From Actinomadura spongiicola (GTDB lineage: Bacteria; Actinomycetota; Actinomycetes; Streptosporangiales; Streptosporangiaceae): a DNA stretch of 64,000 bases. Positions 49,093-58,292 of this stretch are shown here, in pieces. Within the stretch, counting starts at the first letter, position 1. Each line of letters starts with the position of its first letter. A program made the position numbers and the translations under genes. The notes under the pieces were generated by a model, which did no database searches, was not told the origin of the DNA, and worked only from the letters and a program-made list of their open reading frames with translations. Location: the NCBI RefSeq assembly GCF_003432485.1, contig NZ_QVNQ01000004.1:558001-622000 (forward strand), in the 5' to 3' direction.

Positions 49093-49782
49093 ATGCAGGT
49101 GATCGGCGCAGGCTTCGGCCGGACGGGCACCGCCTCACTGAAGGCGGCACTGGAACGACTCGACCTCGGCCCCTGCTACCACATGTCCACCGTCATCGCC
49201 GAGCCCCACCGCGTCCGCCAGTGGCTCGACATCGGCGAGTGCCGCCCACCCGACTGGGACGAGATCTTCACCGGTTTCCAGTCGGCCCTGGACTGGCCCG
49301 CCGCCTCCTACTGGCGCGAACTGGCCGCCCACTACCCGAACGCCAAGGTGATCCTCACCATCCGAGACAGGGAACGCTGGTACGACAGCGTCGCGTCCAC
49401 CATCTTCGCCCGCGCCCTGGCGGAACACCACCGACCGCCACTCCATCGCCGACTCGTCCGGTGGCTGGTGGCGCGACGCTCACCGGACTTCGCCCTCTAC
49501 CCCCGCATGGCCCGAGCGACCATCATGGACCGCGTCTTCGACGGCCGCATCGACGACCGCGACCACGTCCTCACCGTCTTCGACCGCCACATCGCCGAGG
49601 TGAAGGCCGCAATCCCACCCGACCGACTCCTGATCTTCGACGTCAGGCAGGGCTGGCCCCCACTCTGCGATTTCCTCGACGTCCCCACCCCCAACGAGCC
49701 GTTCCCCGAATCCAACGAACGCACCACCTGGCACCGCAAACGCCCCCGCCGCCTCCTCCAAATACTCCTCCACGGCCGCTGA
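49093..49782 (+). CDS. Sulfotransferase family protein
   Basis: A 229-residue PAPS-dependent sulfotransferase-like protein: 5'-phosphosulfate loop GAGFGRTGTASLKAALERLD (residues 4-23), 3'-phosphate region KVILTIRDRERWYDSVAST, and LLIFDVRQGWPPLCDFLDVP. This pattern (P-loop GxGRTGT, then the RDxxxWxxS motif) defines the Sulfotransfer_4 group. It is divergent from the five-gene operon and may tailor its product, or act on a lipid. ATG 49093 is preceded by GGAG. Confidence 0.88.
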   Translation: MQVIGAGFGRTGTASLKAALERLDLGPCYHMSTVIAEPHRVRQWLDIGECRPPDWDEIFTGFQSALDWPAASYWRELAAHYPNAKVILTIRDRERWYDSVASTIFARALAEHHRPPLHRRLVRWLVARRSPDFALYPRMARATIMDRVFDGRIDDRDHVLTVFDRHIAEVKAAIPPDRLLIFDVRQGWPPLCDFLDVPTPNEPFPESNERTTWHRKRPRRLLQILLHGR

Positions 49783-49785
49783 ACA

Positions 49786-50385
49786 CTACTCGCCATATGG
49801 TTCTTCGAGGAGTCGGAGAATGGCTTTGTCGGCCTTTGTCGATAGGTCGAGACTTGCCAGTATCTCGCGGCGGGCCGTCAATTCGCGAAGAACGCGTCCG
49901 GGGCCGTATCGGGAGATCGCGAAGCCGTGATCCGGATAGACGGCGACCTCCCAGAGAGGACGACCTTCACCGTCGATGACCAGGCCTTGGCCGTCCTGGC
50001 AGTCGACTTCCCGCCAGGAGAAATCCAGGCCGGACTCGGCGGCGGCCTCGCGGGCCAGGCGTTCCTCGGTTCGCCACCGTTCCAGCAGAAGGCCGGTGAC
50101 CGGGTCGGCGGAGACGCGGCGTTCGGTGAAGACCGGCTGCCAGGACGGCCGGTAGCCGGGCATCGCGGCGTACACGTACGCCAGCAGCCGGAGGAACGCC
50201 GGGCGTTGGGCGCCGCGGGCCCGGATCTCCTGGTTGACGTGGGGCCGGGCCGCATGCCGCGCGCAGGAACGCAGATGCCGATCGAGCGCCGGTGTCAACG
50301 GAGGACATTCGTCCAAGTCGATTTGTCCGCCGTATTTGGCGTCCGCGGCCAGTTGGCCGTCGAGAAACCTCGCGATAACGGTCAA
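49786..50385 (-). CDS. Hypothetical protein coupled to membrane protein
   Basis: A 199-residue protein with VIARFLDGQLAADAKYGGQI, FLRLLAYVYAAMPGYRPSWQP, FSWREVDCQDGQGLVIDGEG and VLRELTARREILASLD. The repeated LLAxxYAxxPxY pattern recalls DUF6221-type actinobacterial proteins but the match is loose. The best start is TTG 50385, which overlaps the previous stop as TTGA; there is no Shine-Dalgarno, so it would rely on translational coupling. Function unknown. Confidence 0.6.
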   Translation of the reverse strand: MTVIARFLDGQLAADAKYGGQIDLDECPPLTPALDRHLRSCARHAARPHVNQEIRARGAQRPAFLRLLAYVYAAMPGYRPSWQPVFTERRVSADPVTGLLLERWRTEERLAREAAAESGLDFSWREVDCQDGQGLVIDGEGRPLWEVAVYPDHGFAISRYGPGRVLRELTARREILASLDLSTKADKAILRLLEEPYGE

Positions 50386-50900
50386 TGGTCGCGGGTTTTG
50401 CGAGTGATTTTGGTCAGGGCGGCCAAGGGGGTCATCATGGTGAGGAGGGCCCAGGGGATTCCAAGGATCAGGGTCAGGATGGCGAAGACGGTGGCGACGC
50501 TGGCGTGGGTGAGCCAGGTGCCGTTGCTGTTGGCGGTGAACGCCTCGTCGCGGTCGTTGGTGTTGAGGAAGCCGCCGCCGTCTCCCTTGAGGAGGCGGGC
50601 GGGGGCCGTGGTGTTGCGCTTGCAGGCGTCGCGTTTCAAGCCGTTGATGCGGATGACGGTCGATGAGGGGGGTTCGCCTGTGCCGGGGCGGAAGCGTCCG
50701 TAGCAACCCGAGGACTTGCCGCTCATCCAGTAGTCGATGTGGACCGTGCCAGGGGTGCCCGCCGATCCTTGTCCGACCTGGTGACGCAGCTTCGCCTGGT
50801 TGTACATCGAGTGGGCGATCGCACCGGCGCCGAAGGTGAGGGCGCCGAGGACCAGCCAAGCGGCGAGGCGCCCACCGAACGTCTGTGGATTTCTCGACAC
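50382..50900 (-). CDS. Hypothetical membrane protein
   Basis: A 172-residue protein with two membrane spans, residues about 11-32 (LAAWLVLGALTFGAGAIAHS) and 130-155 (TVFAILTLILGIPWALLTMM), enclosing a loop with three Cys (SGKSSGCYGRFRPG, KRDACKR) that would be outside the cell. It is not recognised as a named family. It is coupled to the following hypothetical protein (TTGA) on the minus strand. Confidence 0.65.
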   Translation of the reverse strand: MSRNPQTFGGRLAAWLVLGALTFGAGAIAHSMYNQAKLRHQVGQGSAGTPGTVHIDYWMSGKSSGCYGRFRPGTGEPPSSTVIRINGLKRDACKRNTTAPARLLKGDGGGFLNTNDRDEAFTANSNGTWLTHASVATVFAILTLILGIPWALLTMMTPLAALTKITRKTRDH

Positions 50901-50985
50901 ATGGCCACTTTGTCAGGCGCTTGGGGCCGTGGCGACATGATCGTCGGCCCCCGGAGTCCCTGGCGGGGTCCGGGGGCCGAAGGGG

Positions 50986-52167
50986 CTAGTAGGACGGCTG
51001 GGACGGGTCGATCTGGTTGACCCAGGCCAGAACGCCGCCGCCCACGTGGACGGCGTCGGAGAAGCCCGCGTTCTTCACCACGGCCAGGGCCTCGGCGGAG
51101 CGGGCGCCCGACTTGCAGTGCAGGACGATCTTCTTGTCCTGGGGGAGGCGCTCCAGCGCGGAGCCGTTCAGGAACTCGCCCTTGGGGATGAGGGTCGCCC
51201 CGGGGATCGAGACGATCTCGTACTCGTTGGGCTCGCGGACGTCCACCAGGAAGATGTCGTCGTTGCGGTCCTGCATGGCCTTCAGGTCGAGGACGGTGAT
51301 CGTGGAGTCCTGGGCGGCCTCGGCGGCCTCGTCGGAGATGGCGCCGCAGAACGCCTCGTAGTCTTCGAGGAGTTCGGTCTGCGTCGGGTTCTTGCCGCAC
51401 AGGACGCATTCCGGGTCCTTGCGGACCTTGACCGAGCGGTAGCTCATCTCCAGGGCGTCGTAGATCATCAGGCGGCCGACGAGGGGCTCGCCGATGCCGG
51501 TGAGGAGCTTGATGGCCTCGTTCACCTGGATGGAGCCGATCGACGAGCACAGGACGCCGAGGACGCCGCCCTCGGCGCAGGACGGGACCATCCCGGGCGG
51601 CGGGGGCTCGGGGTAGAGGCAGCGGTAGCACGGGCCGTGCTCGGCCCAGAAGACGGACGCCTGGCCGTCGAAGCGGTAGATGGAGCCCCAGACGTACGGC
51701 TTGCCGAGCAGGACGGCGGCGTCGTTCACCATGTAGCGGGTGGCGAAGTTGTCGGTGCCGTCCAGGATCAGGTCGTACCCGGAGAAGATGTCCATGACGT
51801 TGTCGCGGTCGAGCGCGGTGTCGTGCACGACCACGTCGATCAGCGGGTTGATCTCACGGACGGTCTCGGCGGCGGACTCGACCTTCGGCTTTCCGAGGGA
51901 CGACTGGCGGTGGATGATCTGGCGCTGGAGGTTGGACTCGTCCACGACGTCGAAGTCGATCACGCCGAGGGTGCCGATTCCGGCGGCGGCGAGGTAGAGC
52001 AGGGCGGGGGAGCCCAGGCCGCCCGCGCCCACGACCAGGACCTTGGAGTTCTTGAGGCGCTTCTGCCCGGACATGCCCACGTCGGGGATGATCAGATGCC
52101 GCGAGTAGCGGTTGACCTCGTCGCGGGTGAGCTCCGCTGCGGGCTCGACCAGAGGTGGCAACGACAC
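50986..52167 (-). CDS. moeZ: MoeZ-type adenylyltransferase/sulfurtransferase
   Basis: A 393-residue two-domain enzyme. The N-terminal ThiF/E1-like domain has VLVVGAGGLGSPALLYLAAA, RQIIHRQSSLGKPKVESAA, the zinc Cys pairs CYRCLYP and CVLCG, and NFATRYMVNDAAV. The C-terminal rhodanese domain has FLVDVREPNEYEI and the active Cys in LHCKSGARSAEALAV. It adenylates and thiolates carrier proteins (molybdopterin and thiamine sulfur carriers; also used by natural-product pathways). GTG 52167 follows AGGAG. Confidence 0.95.
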   Translation of the reverse strand: MSLPPLVEPAAELTRDEVNRYSRHLIIPDVGMSGQKRLKNSKVLVVGAGGLGSPALLYLAAAGIGTLGVIDFDVVDESNLQRQIIHRQSSLGKPKVESAAETVREINPLIDVVVHDTALDRDNVMDIFSGYDLILDGTDNFATRYMVNDAAVLLGKPYVWGSIYRFDGQASVFWAEHGPCYRCLYPEPPPPGMVPSCAEGGVLGVLCSSIGSIQVNEAIKLLTGIGEPLVGRLMIYDALEMSYRSVKVRKDPECVLCGKNPTQTELLEDYEAFCGAISDEAAEAAQDSTITVLDLKAMQDRNDDIFLVDVREPNEYEIVSIPGATLIPKGEFLNGSALERLPQDKKIVLHCKSGARSAEALAVVKNAGFSDAVHVGGGVLAWVNQIDPSQPSY

Positions 52168-52321
52168 GGTGGGTGCTCCTGTGCTGACGCGAGTTGGGGC
52201 GGGGACGTCTTTCGTCCTTCTCACCGCACAACCTTGCCATGTGCTGCGGCATTCCCGGGCGTCGCCCACACCGGACCGTCCCCTCACCGCAATGTCAGGG
52301 CGGAATGTCGCGAAGCACAGA

Positions 52322-52335
52322 TAATCTTGGCTGTT
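52322..52335 (+). promoter_or_regulatory. Candidate -10 element for leaderless transcript
   Basis: TAATCT (52322-52327) lies 8 bases before the GTG start at 52336 with no Shine-Dalgarno between. This fits the leaderless mRNAs common in actinomycetes. A -35 element is not clear. Confidence 0.5.
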
Positions 52336-53217
52336 GTGGCATTCCTGCCCCCCTCCCAGCAGCCGCATCCGCCGCGGCCCCCGCAGCAGTTCGGCATGCC
52401 CGCCGGGCCGCCCGGTGGCCCGCCCGGTGTGGTGCCCCGTCCTCCCGGCCCCCACATGGGCCCGCCGCCGCCGACGGTGCTCGGGCTGCGGGGACGGCAG
52501 TGGATGGTCGTGGCGATCGTCGTCGCCTTCTGTTACCTGGTCGCCAGTGGAATCTCCCTCACCGGTGCCTGGGCGACCCTGAACCGCGAACCCACGAACG
52601 CCGAGCTGCAACAGGCCGCGAACAAGGAGGTCGCGCGCCGGTGGCAGGCGTGGCCCGCGAGCCGCATCTTCCCCGAGCGGATCAGCTACCGGCCGGTGAC
52701 GGGACACAGCGAGTACGCGACGCGGATGGGCATCGTCCCCGACACCGCCTGCGCGCAGGGCGTCGACACGGAGATGGTGACGACGATCGGCAGGCACGGG
52801 TGCCGCGCCGTGTTGCGCGCCACCTACGTCGACCAGCTTCAGGGCATCGTCACCACGGTCGGCGTGGTGGTGTTCCCCGATCCGTGGAGGGCCGACCGGG
52901 CATACAAGGAGCTGCCCGGCGCGCAGGGCCCGGACGGGACGGGCACGGTCCGCCCGGCGCTCCACGCGGCGGCGTTCCCCGGGACGGCCGCCGCCCGGTT
53001 CACCGACGAGGCGCGGCAGGACCGAACCATCGACCGCGGCGGCCCGTACGTGGTGCTGACGACGTCGGGCCAGACCGACGGCCGCCCGGCCGCGGCGATC
53101 AAGAAGAAGCGGCCGGGTGAGCCGTTCGTCGGGGCGCCGCAGCTCGGGCACGCGGTCGCGCGGTCGCTGTCGGCGAAGGCCCTGCCGGACTGCGACAGTC
53201 CCGAGTGGGAATGCTGA
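52336..53217 (+). CDS. Membrane-anchored actinobacterial protein with Pro-rich N-terminus
   Basis: A 293-residue protein: a Pro/Gly-rich cytoplasmic N-terminus (residues 1-50, PAGPPGGPPGVVPRPPGPH), one membrane span (MVVAIVVAFCYLVASGISLT, about 56-76) and a 215-residue extracytoplasmic domain with ARRWQAWPASRIFPERISYR, conserved Cys residues (DTACAQG, RHGCRAV, LPDCDSPEWEC) and a sensor-like body. I do not recognise the family. It lies directly before a mycosin gene with ends overlapping or abutting, so the two are probably co-expressed. Confidence 0.75.
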   Translation: MAFLPPSQQPHPPRPPQQFGMPAGPPGGPPGVVPRPPGPHMGPPPPTVLGLRGRQWMVVAIVVAFCYLVASGISLTGAWATLNREPTNAELQQAANKEVARRWQAWPASRIFPERISYRPVTGHSEYATRMGIVPDTACAQGVDTEMVTTIGRHGCRAVLRATYVDQLQGIVTTVGVVVFPDPWRADRAYKELPGAQGPDGTGTVRPALHAAAFPGTAAARFTDEARQDRTIDRGGPYVVLTTSGQTDGRPAAAIKKKRPGEPFVGAPQLGHAVARSLSAKALPDCDSPEWEC

Positions 53218-53228
53218 CGGGAGCACGG

Positions 53229-54629
53229 ATGCGGGGGCGTGAGGCGGGGGCCGGGACGCGGCGTGCGGTCCGGATGGCGGGCGGCGCGTTCGCGGTGGCG
53301 GTGGCCGGGACGTGGCTGATGCCCGTGCCCGCGCACGCCGACATCGTCCGCGACCGGCAGAAGCCCATCCTGAACGTCCTCGGCATGGACGCCGCCTGGA
53401 AGGTCACCAGGGGGAGGGGCGTGACCGTCGCGGTCGTCGACTCCGGTGTCGACGCCGGGCAGGCGGACCTCGCGGGTTCCGTCACCACCGGCCCGAACAT
53501 GCTCGCCGAGATCGACGCGGGCACGAGGCCCGCGCGGCTGCACGGGACCGGGATGGCGTCGCTGATCGCGGGTCGCGGGCACGGCCCCGGGCGCCGCTCC
53601 GGAATCATCGGGATCGCGCCGGAGTCCCGCATCCTCGCCATCCGGGCCATCGGCGAGCCGGAGGACCGGAGCTTCGCCCGCTACCGGAGGTCCGAACGGG
53701 CCGACACGGCGGTGGCGCGCGGCGTCCGCTACGCCGCCGACCACGGCGCCGCCGTCATCAACCTGTCGCTCGGCAAGGAGCACGAGGTCGCCGAGGAGCG
53801 GGCGGCCATCGCCTACGCCGTCGACAAGGGCGTCGTCGTGGTGTCCGCCGCCGGGAACGACGGTGATGATCCCGACGAGCTGGACGGTGACGGGTACGCG
53901 CCGTACTCGTACCCGGCGTCCTATCCGGGGGTCATCGCGGTCGCGGCGACGGAGCCCGGCCACGCCCGCGCGCCGTTCTCCAACCGGAACTACTCGGTGG
54001 TGCTGTCCGCTCCCGGGATGGACGTGCCCGTCGCGGCGCCCGGCGGCCAGTACTTCGCCAGCCGTGGCACCAGCGACTCCACCGCGCTCGTGTCCGGCGT
54101 CGCCGCGCTGGTCCGCGCCAAGTATCCGAAGCTGTCCCCGGCGCTGGTCGCGCAGGCGTTGATCCAGAGCACCCGGCACAGGCCGTCCGGCGGATACGAC
54201 TCGGAGGTCGGGTTCGGCGAGGTCCACGCGGCCCGCGCGCTGTCGGCGGCCGGTGCCCTCGCCGGGGCCTCCGGCGGGACGCGCGGCAAGTCCGCCGGGC
54301 AGCGGTTCGGGCGGGACGATCCCGGGCCGGTGCAGATCATTCCGCGACCCGCCTGGGTCCGGCCGCTGATCGTCGGGCTGGTGCTCGTCGGGCTCGGTGG
54401 AACGGTCACGGGCGGGGCGGTCGCGATGGCCTTCCGCCGTCGTCATCCGCGTGTCGCGGGCGGCCCGCCGATGGGGCCGATGGGTCCGCCGCCGGGGCCG
54501 CCGATGGTGCCGCCGATGGGCGGTTACCGGCCTGGGCCGCCTCCGCCGCCTCGGATGGGTCCGCCTCCGCCGGGGGCGCCGCCGATGGGACGCCCGCCGA
54601 TGTTCCGACCGCCCGACGGGACGTCCTGA
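53229..54629 (+). CDS. Mycosin (S8 subtilase, type VII secretion-type)
   Basis: A 466-residue secreted, membrane-anchored subtilase. Signal peptide to about AHA (near residue 35), then MDAAWKVTRGRGVTVAVVDSG (catalytic Asp), HGTGMASLIAG (His) and FASRGTSDSTALVSGVAALV (Ser). One C-terminal span (LIVGLVLVGLGGTVTGGAVA) precedes a Pro-rich cytosolic tail (GPPMGPMGPPPGPPMVPPMG). This is the MycP layout that clips ESX substrates. No EccA-E or WXG100 gene is nearby, so it is an orphan. GGGAG precedes ATG 53229; ATG 53211 overlaps the upstream stop. Confidence 0.9.
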   Translation: MRGREAGAGTRRAVRMAGGAFAVAVAGTWLMPVPAHADIVRDRQKPILNVLGMDAAWKVTRGRGVTVAVVDSGVDAGQADLAGSVTTGPNMLAEIDAGTRPARLHGTGMASLIAGRGHGPGRRSGIIGIAPESRILAIRAIGEPEDRSFARYRRSERADTAVARGVRYAADHGAAVINLSLGKEHEVAEERAAIAYAVDKGVVVVSAAGNDGDDPDELDGDGYAPYSYPASYPGVIAVAATEPGHARAPFSNRNYSVVLSAPGMDVPVAAPGGQYFASRGTSDSTALVSGVAALVRAKYPKLSPALVAQALIQSTRHRPSGGYDSEVGFGEVHAARALSAAGALAGASGGTRGKSAGQRFGRDDPGPVQIIPRPAWVRPLIVGLVLVGLGGTVTGGAVAMAFRRRHPRVAGGPPMGPMGPPPGPPMVPPMGGYRPGPPPPPRMGPPPPGAPPMGRPPMFRPPDGTS

Positions 54630-54647
54630 GCGCGGGAGAATCTCCGG

Positions 54648-54956
54648 ATGTTGTCGGAACCCGATGAGTACGCCGAGGCCGTCCTGGACGCGGTGGAGCG
54701 CATCCCGCCTGGCCGCGTTCTCGCCTACGGCGATGTGGCCGAGCTGGTCGGGCGCGGTGGACCCCGGCAGGTCGGACGTGTGATGGCCCTCTACGGGGGC
54801 GCGGTGCCGTGGTGGCGGGTGGTCCGGGCGGACGGCAGCCCGGCGAGCGGTCACGAGGTCGAGGCGCACGAGAACTACCGCGCCGAGAGGACGCCGCTGC
54901 GCCCCGACGGTCGCCGTGTCGACATGGCGCGCGCCCGGTGGGACGGGCGGTCGTAA
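54648..54956 (+). CDS. Alkyltransferase-like protein (MGMT family, no active Cys)
   Basis: A 102-residue member of the O6-alkylguanine-DNA alkyltransferase C-domain: VLDAVERIPPGRVLAYGDVA, VGRVMALYG and PWWRVVRADGSP. The canonical PCHRVV active Cys is replaced by Trp (PWWRVV), which defines ATL proteins that flag alkylated DNA for excision repair instead of repairing it. It lies 81 bases ahead of AdnA, next to other repair genes. ATG 54648. Confidence 0.88.
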   Translation: MLSEPDEYAEAVLDAVERIPPGRVLAYGDVAELVGRGGPRQVGRVMALYGGAVPWWRVVRADGSPASGHEVEAHENYRAERTPLRPDGRRVDMARARWDGRS

Positions 54957-55037
54957 CCCGCCGTCGCGGTGGTTTCTCTGACGACATGCGTGCATTGTGG
55001 CCAGAACAGCCCCGCTGATCTGTTCCAATAGCCTGTT

Positions 55038-58000
55038 GTGCCGTCAGGTTCCTACCGTCTCGTTCGCCGCGCCGGTCCCGCGCGGGTCGTTCCGCCTGTG
55101 CTCGACGAGCAGCAGCGGCGGGTCGTCGACCATGCGGGCGGGCCGCTGCTGGTGCTCGCGGGACCCGGCACCGGGAAGACGACGACGATCGTGGAGGCCG
55201 TCGTCGACCGCATCGAGAACCGTGGCGTCGACCCGGAGCGCGTGCTCGTCCTCACGTTCAGCCGCAAGGCGGCGGGGGAGCTGCGGCAGCGGATCACCGG
55301 GCGGTTGCGGCGGACGACGCGGACCCCGCTGGCGCTCACGTTCCACAGCTACGCCTACGCGCTGCTCAGACGCGACGCGGTGCTCGACGAGGACCCCGCA
55401 CCCCGGCTGCTGTCGGGGCCGGAGCAACTCCTGGAGGTGCGGAGGTTCCTGGAAGGGGAGCTGGCGGACGGCGCACGCGCCTGGCCGGAACGGTTGAGAG
55501 CCGCCCTGGCGACACGCGGGTTCGCCGAAGAGCTTCGTGACTTCGCCCTGCGCGCGGCGGAACGGCTGGTCGTCGGGGACGAACTCGTCGCGCTCGGACG
55601 TATGCGCGGACGCGACGACTGGCCCGCCATCGGCGAGTTCATGGAACGGTACGCGGACCGGTTCGCGCTCGATCCCGTCCCGACGTACGACTACGGCGAG
55701 CTGATCCACGTGGCCGCCGCCATGCTCGCGGACGAGGAGACCCGGATCCGGGAGCAGGACGCCTACGACGTCGTGTTCGTGGACGAGTACCAGGACACCG
55801 ACCCCGCGCAGGAAGTGCTGCTGCACCATCTCGCGGGCGACGGACGCGACCTCGTCGTCGTCGGCGACCCGGACCAGTCGATCTACGGGTTCCGGGGAGC
55901 CGACGTGCGCGGCATCCAGGAGTTCCCGAACCGGTTCCTCACCCTGGACGGCGACCCCGCGCCCGTCGTGGCGCTGCGGACCTGCCGCCGCATGGGGCCG
56001 GAGATCCTCAAGGCGTCGCGGCGGATCGCGCGGCGCCTGCCCGCCGGGTCGGCCGGGGCGGCGGAGCATCGGGCCCTGCTTCCCCTGGAGACACTTGAGG
56101 ACGGTGAAGTGCGCGCCGTCATCGCCGACTCCGAAAGCCAGGAGTCGGCGCTCGTCGCGGACGAACTTCGTCGCGCGCATCTCCTCGACGGCGTCCCCTG
56201 GTCACGGATGGCGGTGCTCGTGCGCAGCGCCGTGCGGCAGGTCCCGGCCCTGCGGCGTGCGCTGGCCCAGGCTGGCGTGCCGGTGGTCGTGGCGGGTGAC
56301 GAGGTTCCGCTGATGGGGGAGCCTGCCGTCCGTCCGTTCCTGGTGTTGTTGCGGGCGGCGTTGAAGAAGGGCTTCCTGGACGGCGTCGTCGCCGAAGACC
56401 TGCTGACGGGCCCCCTGGGCGGCGCCGACGCGCTGGCCATGCGGCGGTTGAAACGGGCCCTGCGCGACCTGGAGGAACTGTCGGGAGGGGACCGGCCGCT
56501 AGGGGAGTTGCTGGTCGCCGCTCTGGACGACCCACGCGAGCTGGTTCTGATCCATGAGAAGGTCCGCGCACCGGCCGAACGGGTCGCCCGCCTCATCGAG
56601 GTGGCGCGGCGCAGCGTTCACGACGGCGGTTCCGCGGAAGACGTCCTCTGGGCCGTGTGGGAGGAGAGCGGGCAGGCGGACGTCCTGCTGGAGCAGAGCG
56701 CAAAGGGCGGGACCCGGGGCGCGGCGGCCGACCGTGACCTCGACGCGGTCGTCGCGTTGTTCGACCATGCGGCACGGTTCGTCGACCGGCTGCCTCAAGC
56801 TGGGCCGGACCTGTTCGTCGACAACATCGCGTCCCAGGAGATCGCCGGTGACACGCTCGCCGAACAGTCGCCGGACGGTGAGGCGGTCCGGATCCTCACC
56901 GCGCACCGCTCCAAGGGGCTGGAGTGGGACGTCGTCGTGGTCGCCGGCGTCCAAGAGGGTGTCTGGCCGGACGTGCGGCTGCGCGGGTCGCTGCTGGGCA
57001 TCGAGGAGCTGATCGAGCACGCCGCCGGTGCTGAGCCGGAAGGTGAGGAGGCGGCCGGCGCGTCGATGGCGGCGAAGATGCTCGACGAGGAACGGCGCCT
57101 TTTCTACGTGGCGGTGACGCGCGCACGTAAACGGCTCGTCGTGACGGCGGTGGGTGGCGACGACACCGAGGAACGGCCGTCCCGGTTCCTGAACGAGCTT
57201 CTTCCGGGCGCCATCGAACGATCGCAGTTGGACGAGAAGACACGGTGGCTTTCACTGTCGGCGCTGGTCGCCGACCTGCGTTCCGTCGTCGCCGACCCGT
57301 CCCGTCCGGAACCGCTTCGACGCGCCGCCGCCGGGCACCTGGCGCGTCTGGCGCGGGCGGGTGTGCGCGGCGCGAAGCCGGAGAACTGGTACGCCATCAC
57401 CGCGCTGTCCGACACCGGGCCCGCGTTCGGCGAGGACGAGTCCATCACCATCTCGCCGTCCCAGGTCGAGGCTTTCACGACGTGCGGGCTGCGGTGGCTG
57501 CTGGCGTCCGCGGTCGGCGCGCAGGACGGCGGTCCGAACGAGTACAGCACCATGGGCAAGGTCGTCCACGCGGTCGCCGAAATGGCGGGCGCGGACGACG
57601 GCATCGACGAGGTGCACGTCGCCGAACGACTCGACGAGATCTGGAAGGACCTGGACTTCCGCAGCTCCTGGTACTCGGAGAAACAACGCGAACAGGCGTC
57701 GCGGATGGTCGACAAGTTCCTAGCCTGGCACCGCGACAACCCCAACGAGGTCGTCGCGTTGGAAGAGTCGTTCAAGGTCGACCTCGGCCGCGTCGTCATC
57801 AAGGGCCGCATCGACCGCGCCGAACGCGACGAGCACGGCCGTGCCGTCATCATCGACATCAAGACGTCCTCGACGGCCGTCCCGAAGGACGAACTGGGCC
57901 GGCACCCGCAGCTCGGCGTCTACCAGTACGCGGTGATGCTCGGCGCGTTCGAACGGCACGGGCTGATCGAGCCGGGCGGGGCGAAGCTCGTGCAGGTCGG

Positions 58001-58211
58001 CAAGGCCGCGTTCGCCGCCAGGGCGCGCGAGCAGGAGCAGCCGCCGCCCGCCGAGGACGCCGACCCCGAGTGGCCCAAGAAGCTCGTCGAGATCGTCGCG
58101 ACCGGGATGGCGGGCGAGGTGTTCCAGGCGCGGGCGAACGACAAGTGTCGGACGTGCCCCGTACGCTCCTGCTGCCCGGTCCACGACGAGGGCGGTCAGG
58201 TCGGCGGCTGA
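55038..58211 (+). CDS. adnA: AdnA helicase-nuclease subunit
   Basis: A 1057-residue UvrD-like helicase with a C-terminal nuclease, about the size of mycobacterial AdnA. Motifs: P-loop LAGPGTGKTTT (K47), VFVDEYQDTDPAQEVLLHHL, VVVGDPDQSIYGFRGAD, and VTRARKRLVV. The C-terminal PD-(D/E)XK has GRIDRAERDEHGRAVIIDIK. Cys in TTCGLRWLL and CRTCPVRSCCPVHDEGG form an AddB-type Fe-S cluster. It pairs with AdnB in the mycobacterial-type RecBCD-like complex for double-strand break end resection. GTG 55038. Confidence 0.93.
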   Translation: MPSGSYRLVRRAGPARVVPPVLDEQQRRVVDHAGGPLLVLAGPGTGKTTTIVEAVVDRIENRGVDPERVLVLTFSRKAAGELRQRITGRLRRTTRTPLALTFHSYAYALLRRDAVLDEDPAPRLLSGPEQLLEVRRFLEGELADGARAWPERLRAALATRGFAEELRDFALRAAERLVVGDELVALGRMRGRDDWPAIGEFMERYADRFALDPVPTYDYGELIHVAAAMLADEETRIREQDAYDVVFVDEYQDTDPAQEVLLHHLAGDGRDLVVVGDPDQSIYGFRGADVRGIQEFPNRFLTLDGDPAPVVALRTCRRMGPEILKASRRIARRLPAGSAGAAEHRALLPLETLEDGEVRAVIADSESQESALVADELRRAHLLDGVPWSRMAVLVRSAVRQVPALRRALAQAGVPVVVAGDEVPLMGEPAVRPFLVLLRAALKKGFLDGVVAEDLLTGPLGGADALAMRRLKRALRDLEELSGGDRPLGELLVAALDDPRELVLIHEKVRAPAERVARLIEVARRSVHDGGSAEDVLWAVWEESGQADVLLEQSAKGGTRGAAADRDLDAVVALFDHAARFVDRLPQAGPDLFVDNIASQEIAGDTLAEQSPDGEAVRILTAHRSKGLEWDVVVVAGVQEGVWPDVRLRGSLLGIEELIEHAAGAEPEGEEAAGASMAAKMLDEERRLFYVAVTRARKRLVVTAVGGDDTEERPSRFLNELLPGAIERSQLDEKTRWLSLSALVADLRSVVADPSRPEPLRRAAAGHLARLARAGVRGAKPENWYAITALSDTGPAFGEDESITISPSQVEAFTTCGLRWLLASAVGAQDGGPNEYSTMGKVVHAVAEMAGADDGIDEVHVAERLDEIWKDLDFRSSWYSEKQREQASRMVDKFLAWHRDNPNEVVALEESFKVDLGRVVIKGRIDRAERDEHGRAVIIDIKTSSTAVPKDELGRHPQLGVYQYAVMLGAFERHGLIEPGGAKLVQVGKAAFAARAREQEQPPPAEDADPEWPKKLVEIVATGMAGEVFQARANDKCRTCPVRSCCPVHDEGGQVGG

Positions 58212-58292
58212 CCGCCGGGTCCTCTACGCTGCTGCCGACGCGGGGTCGCGGACGAGCGGGCCGCAGGGATCGACGAGCTCGGGGGGAGCGAG

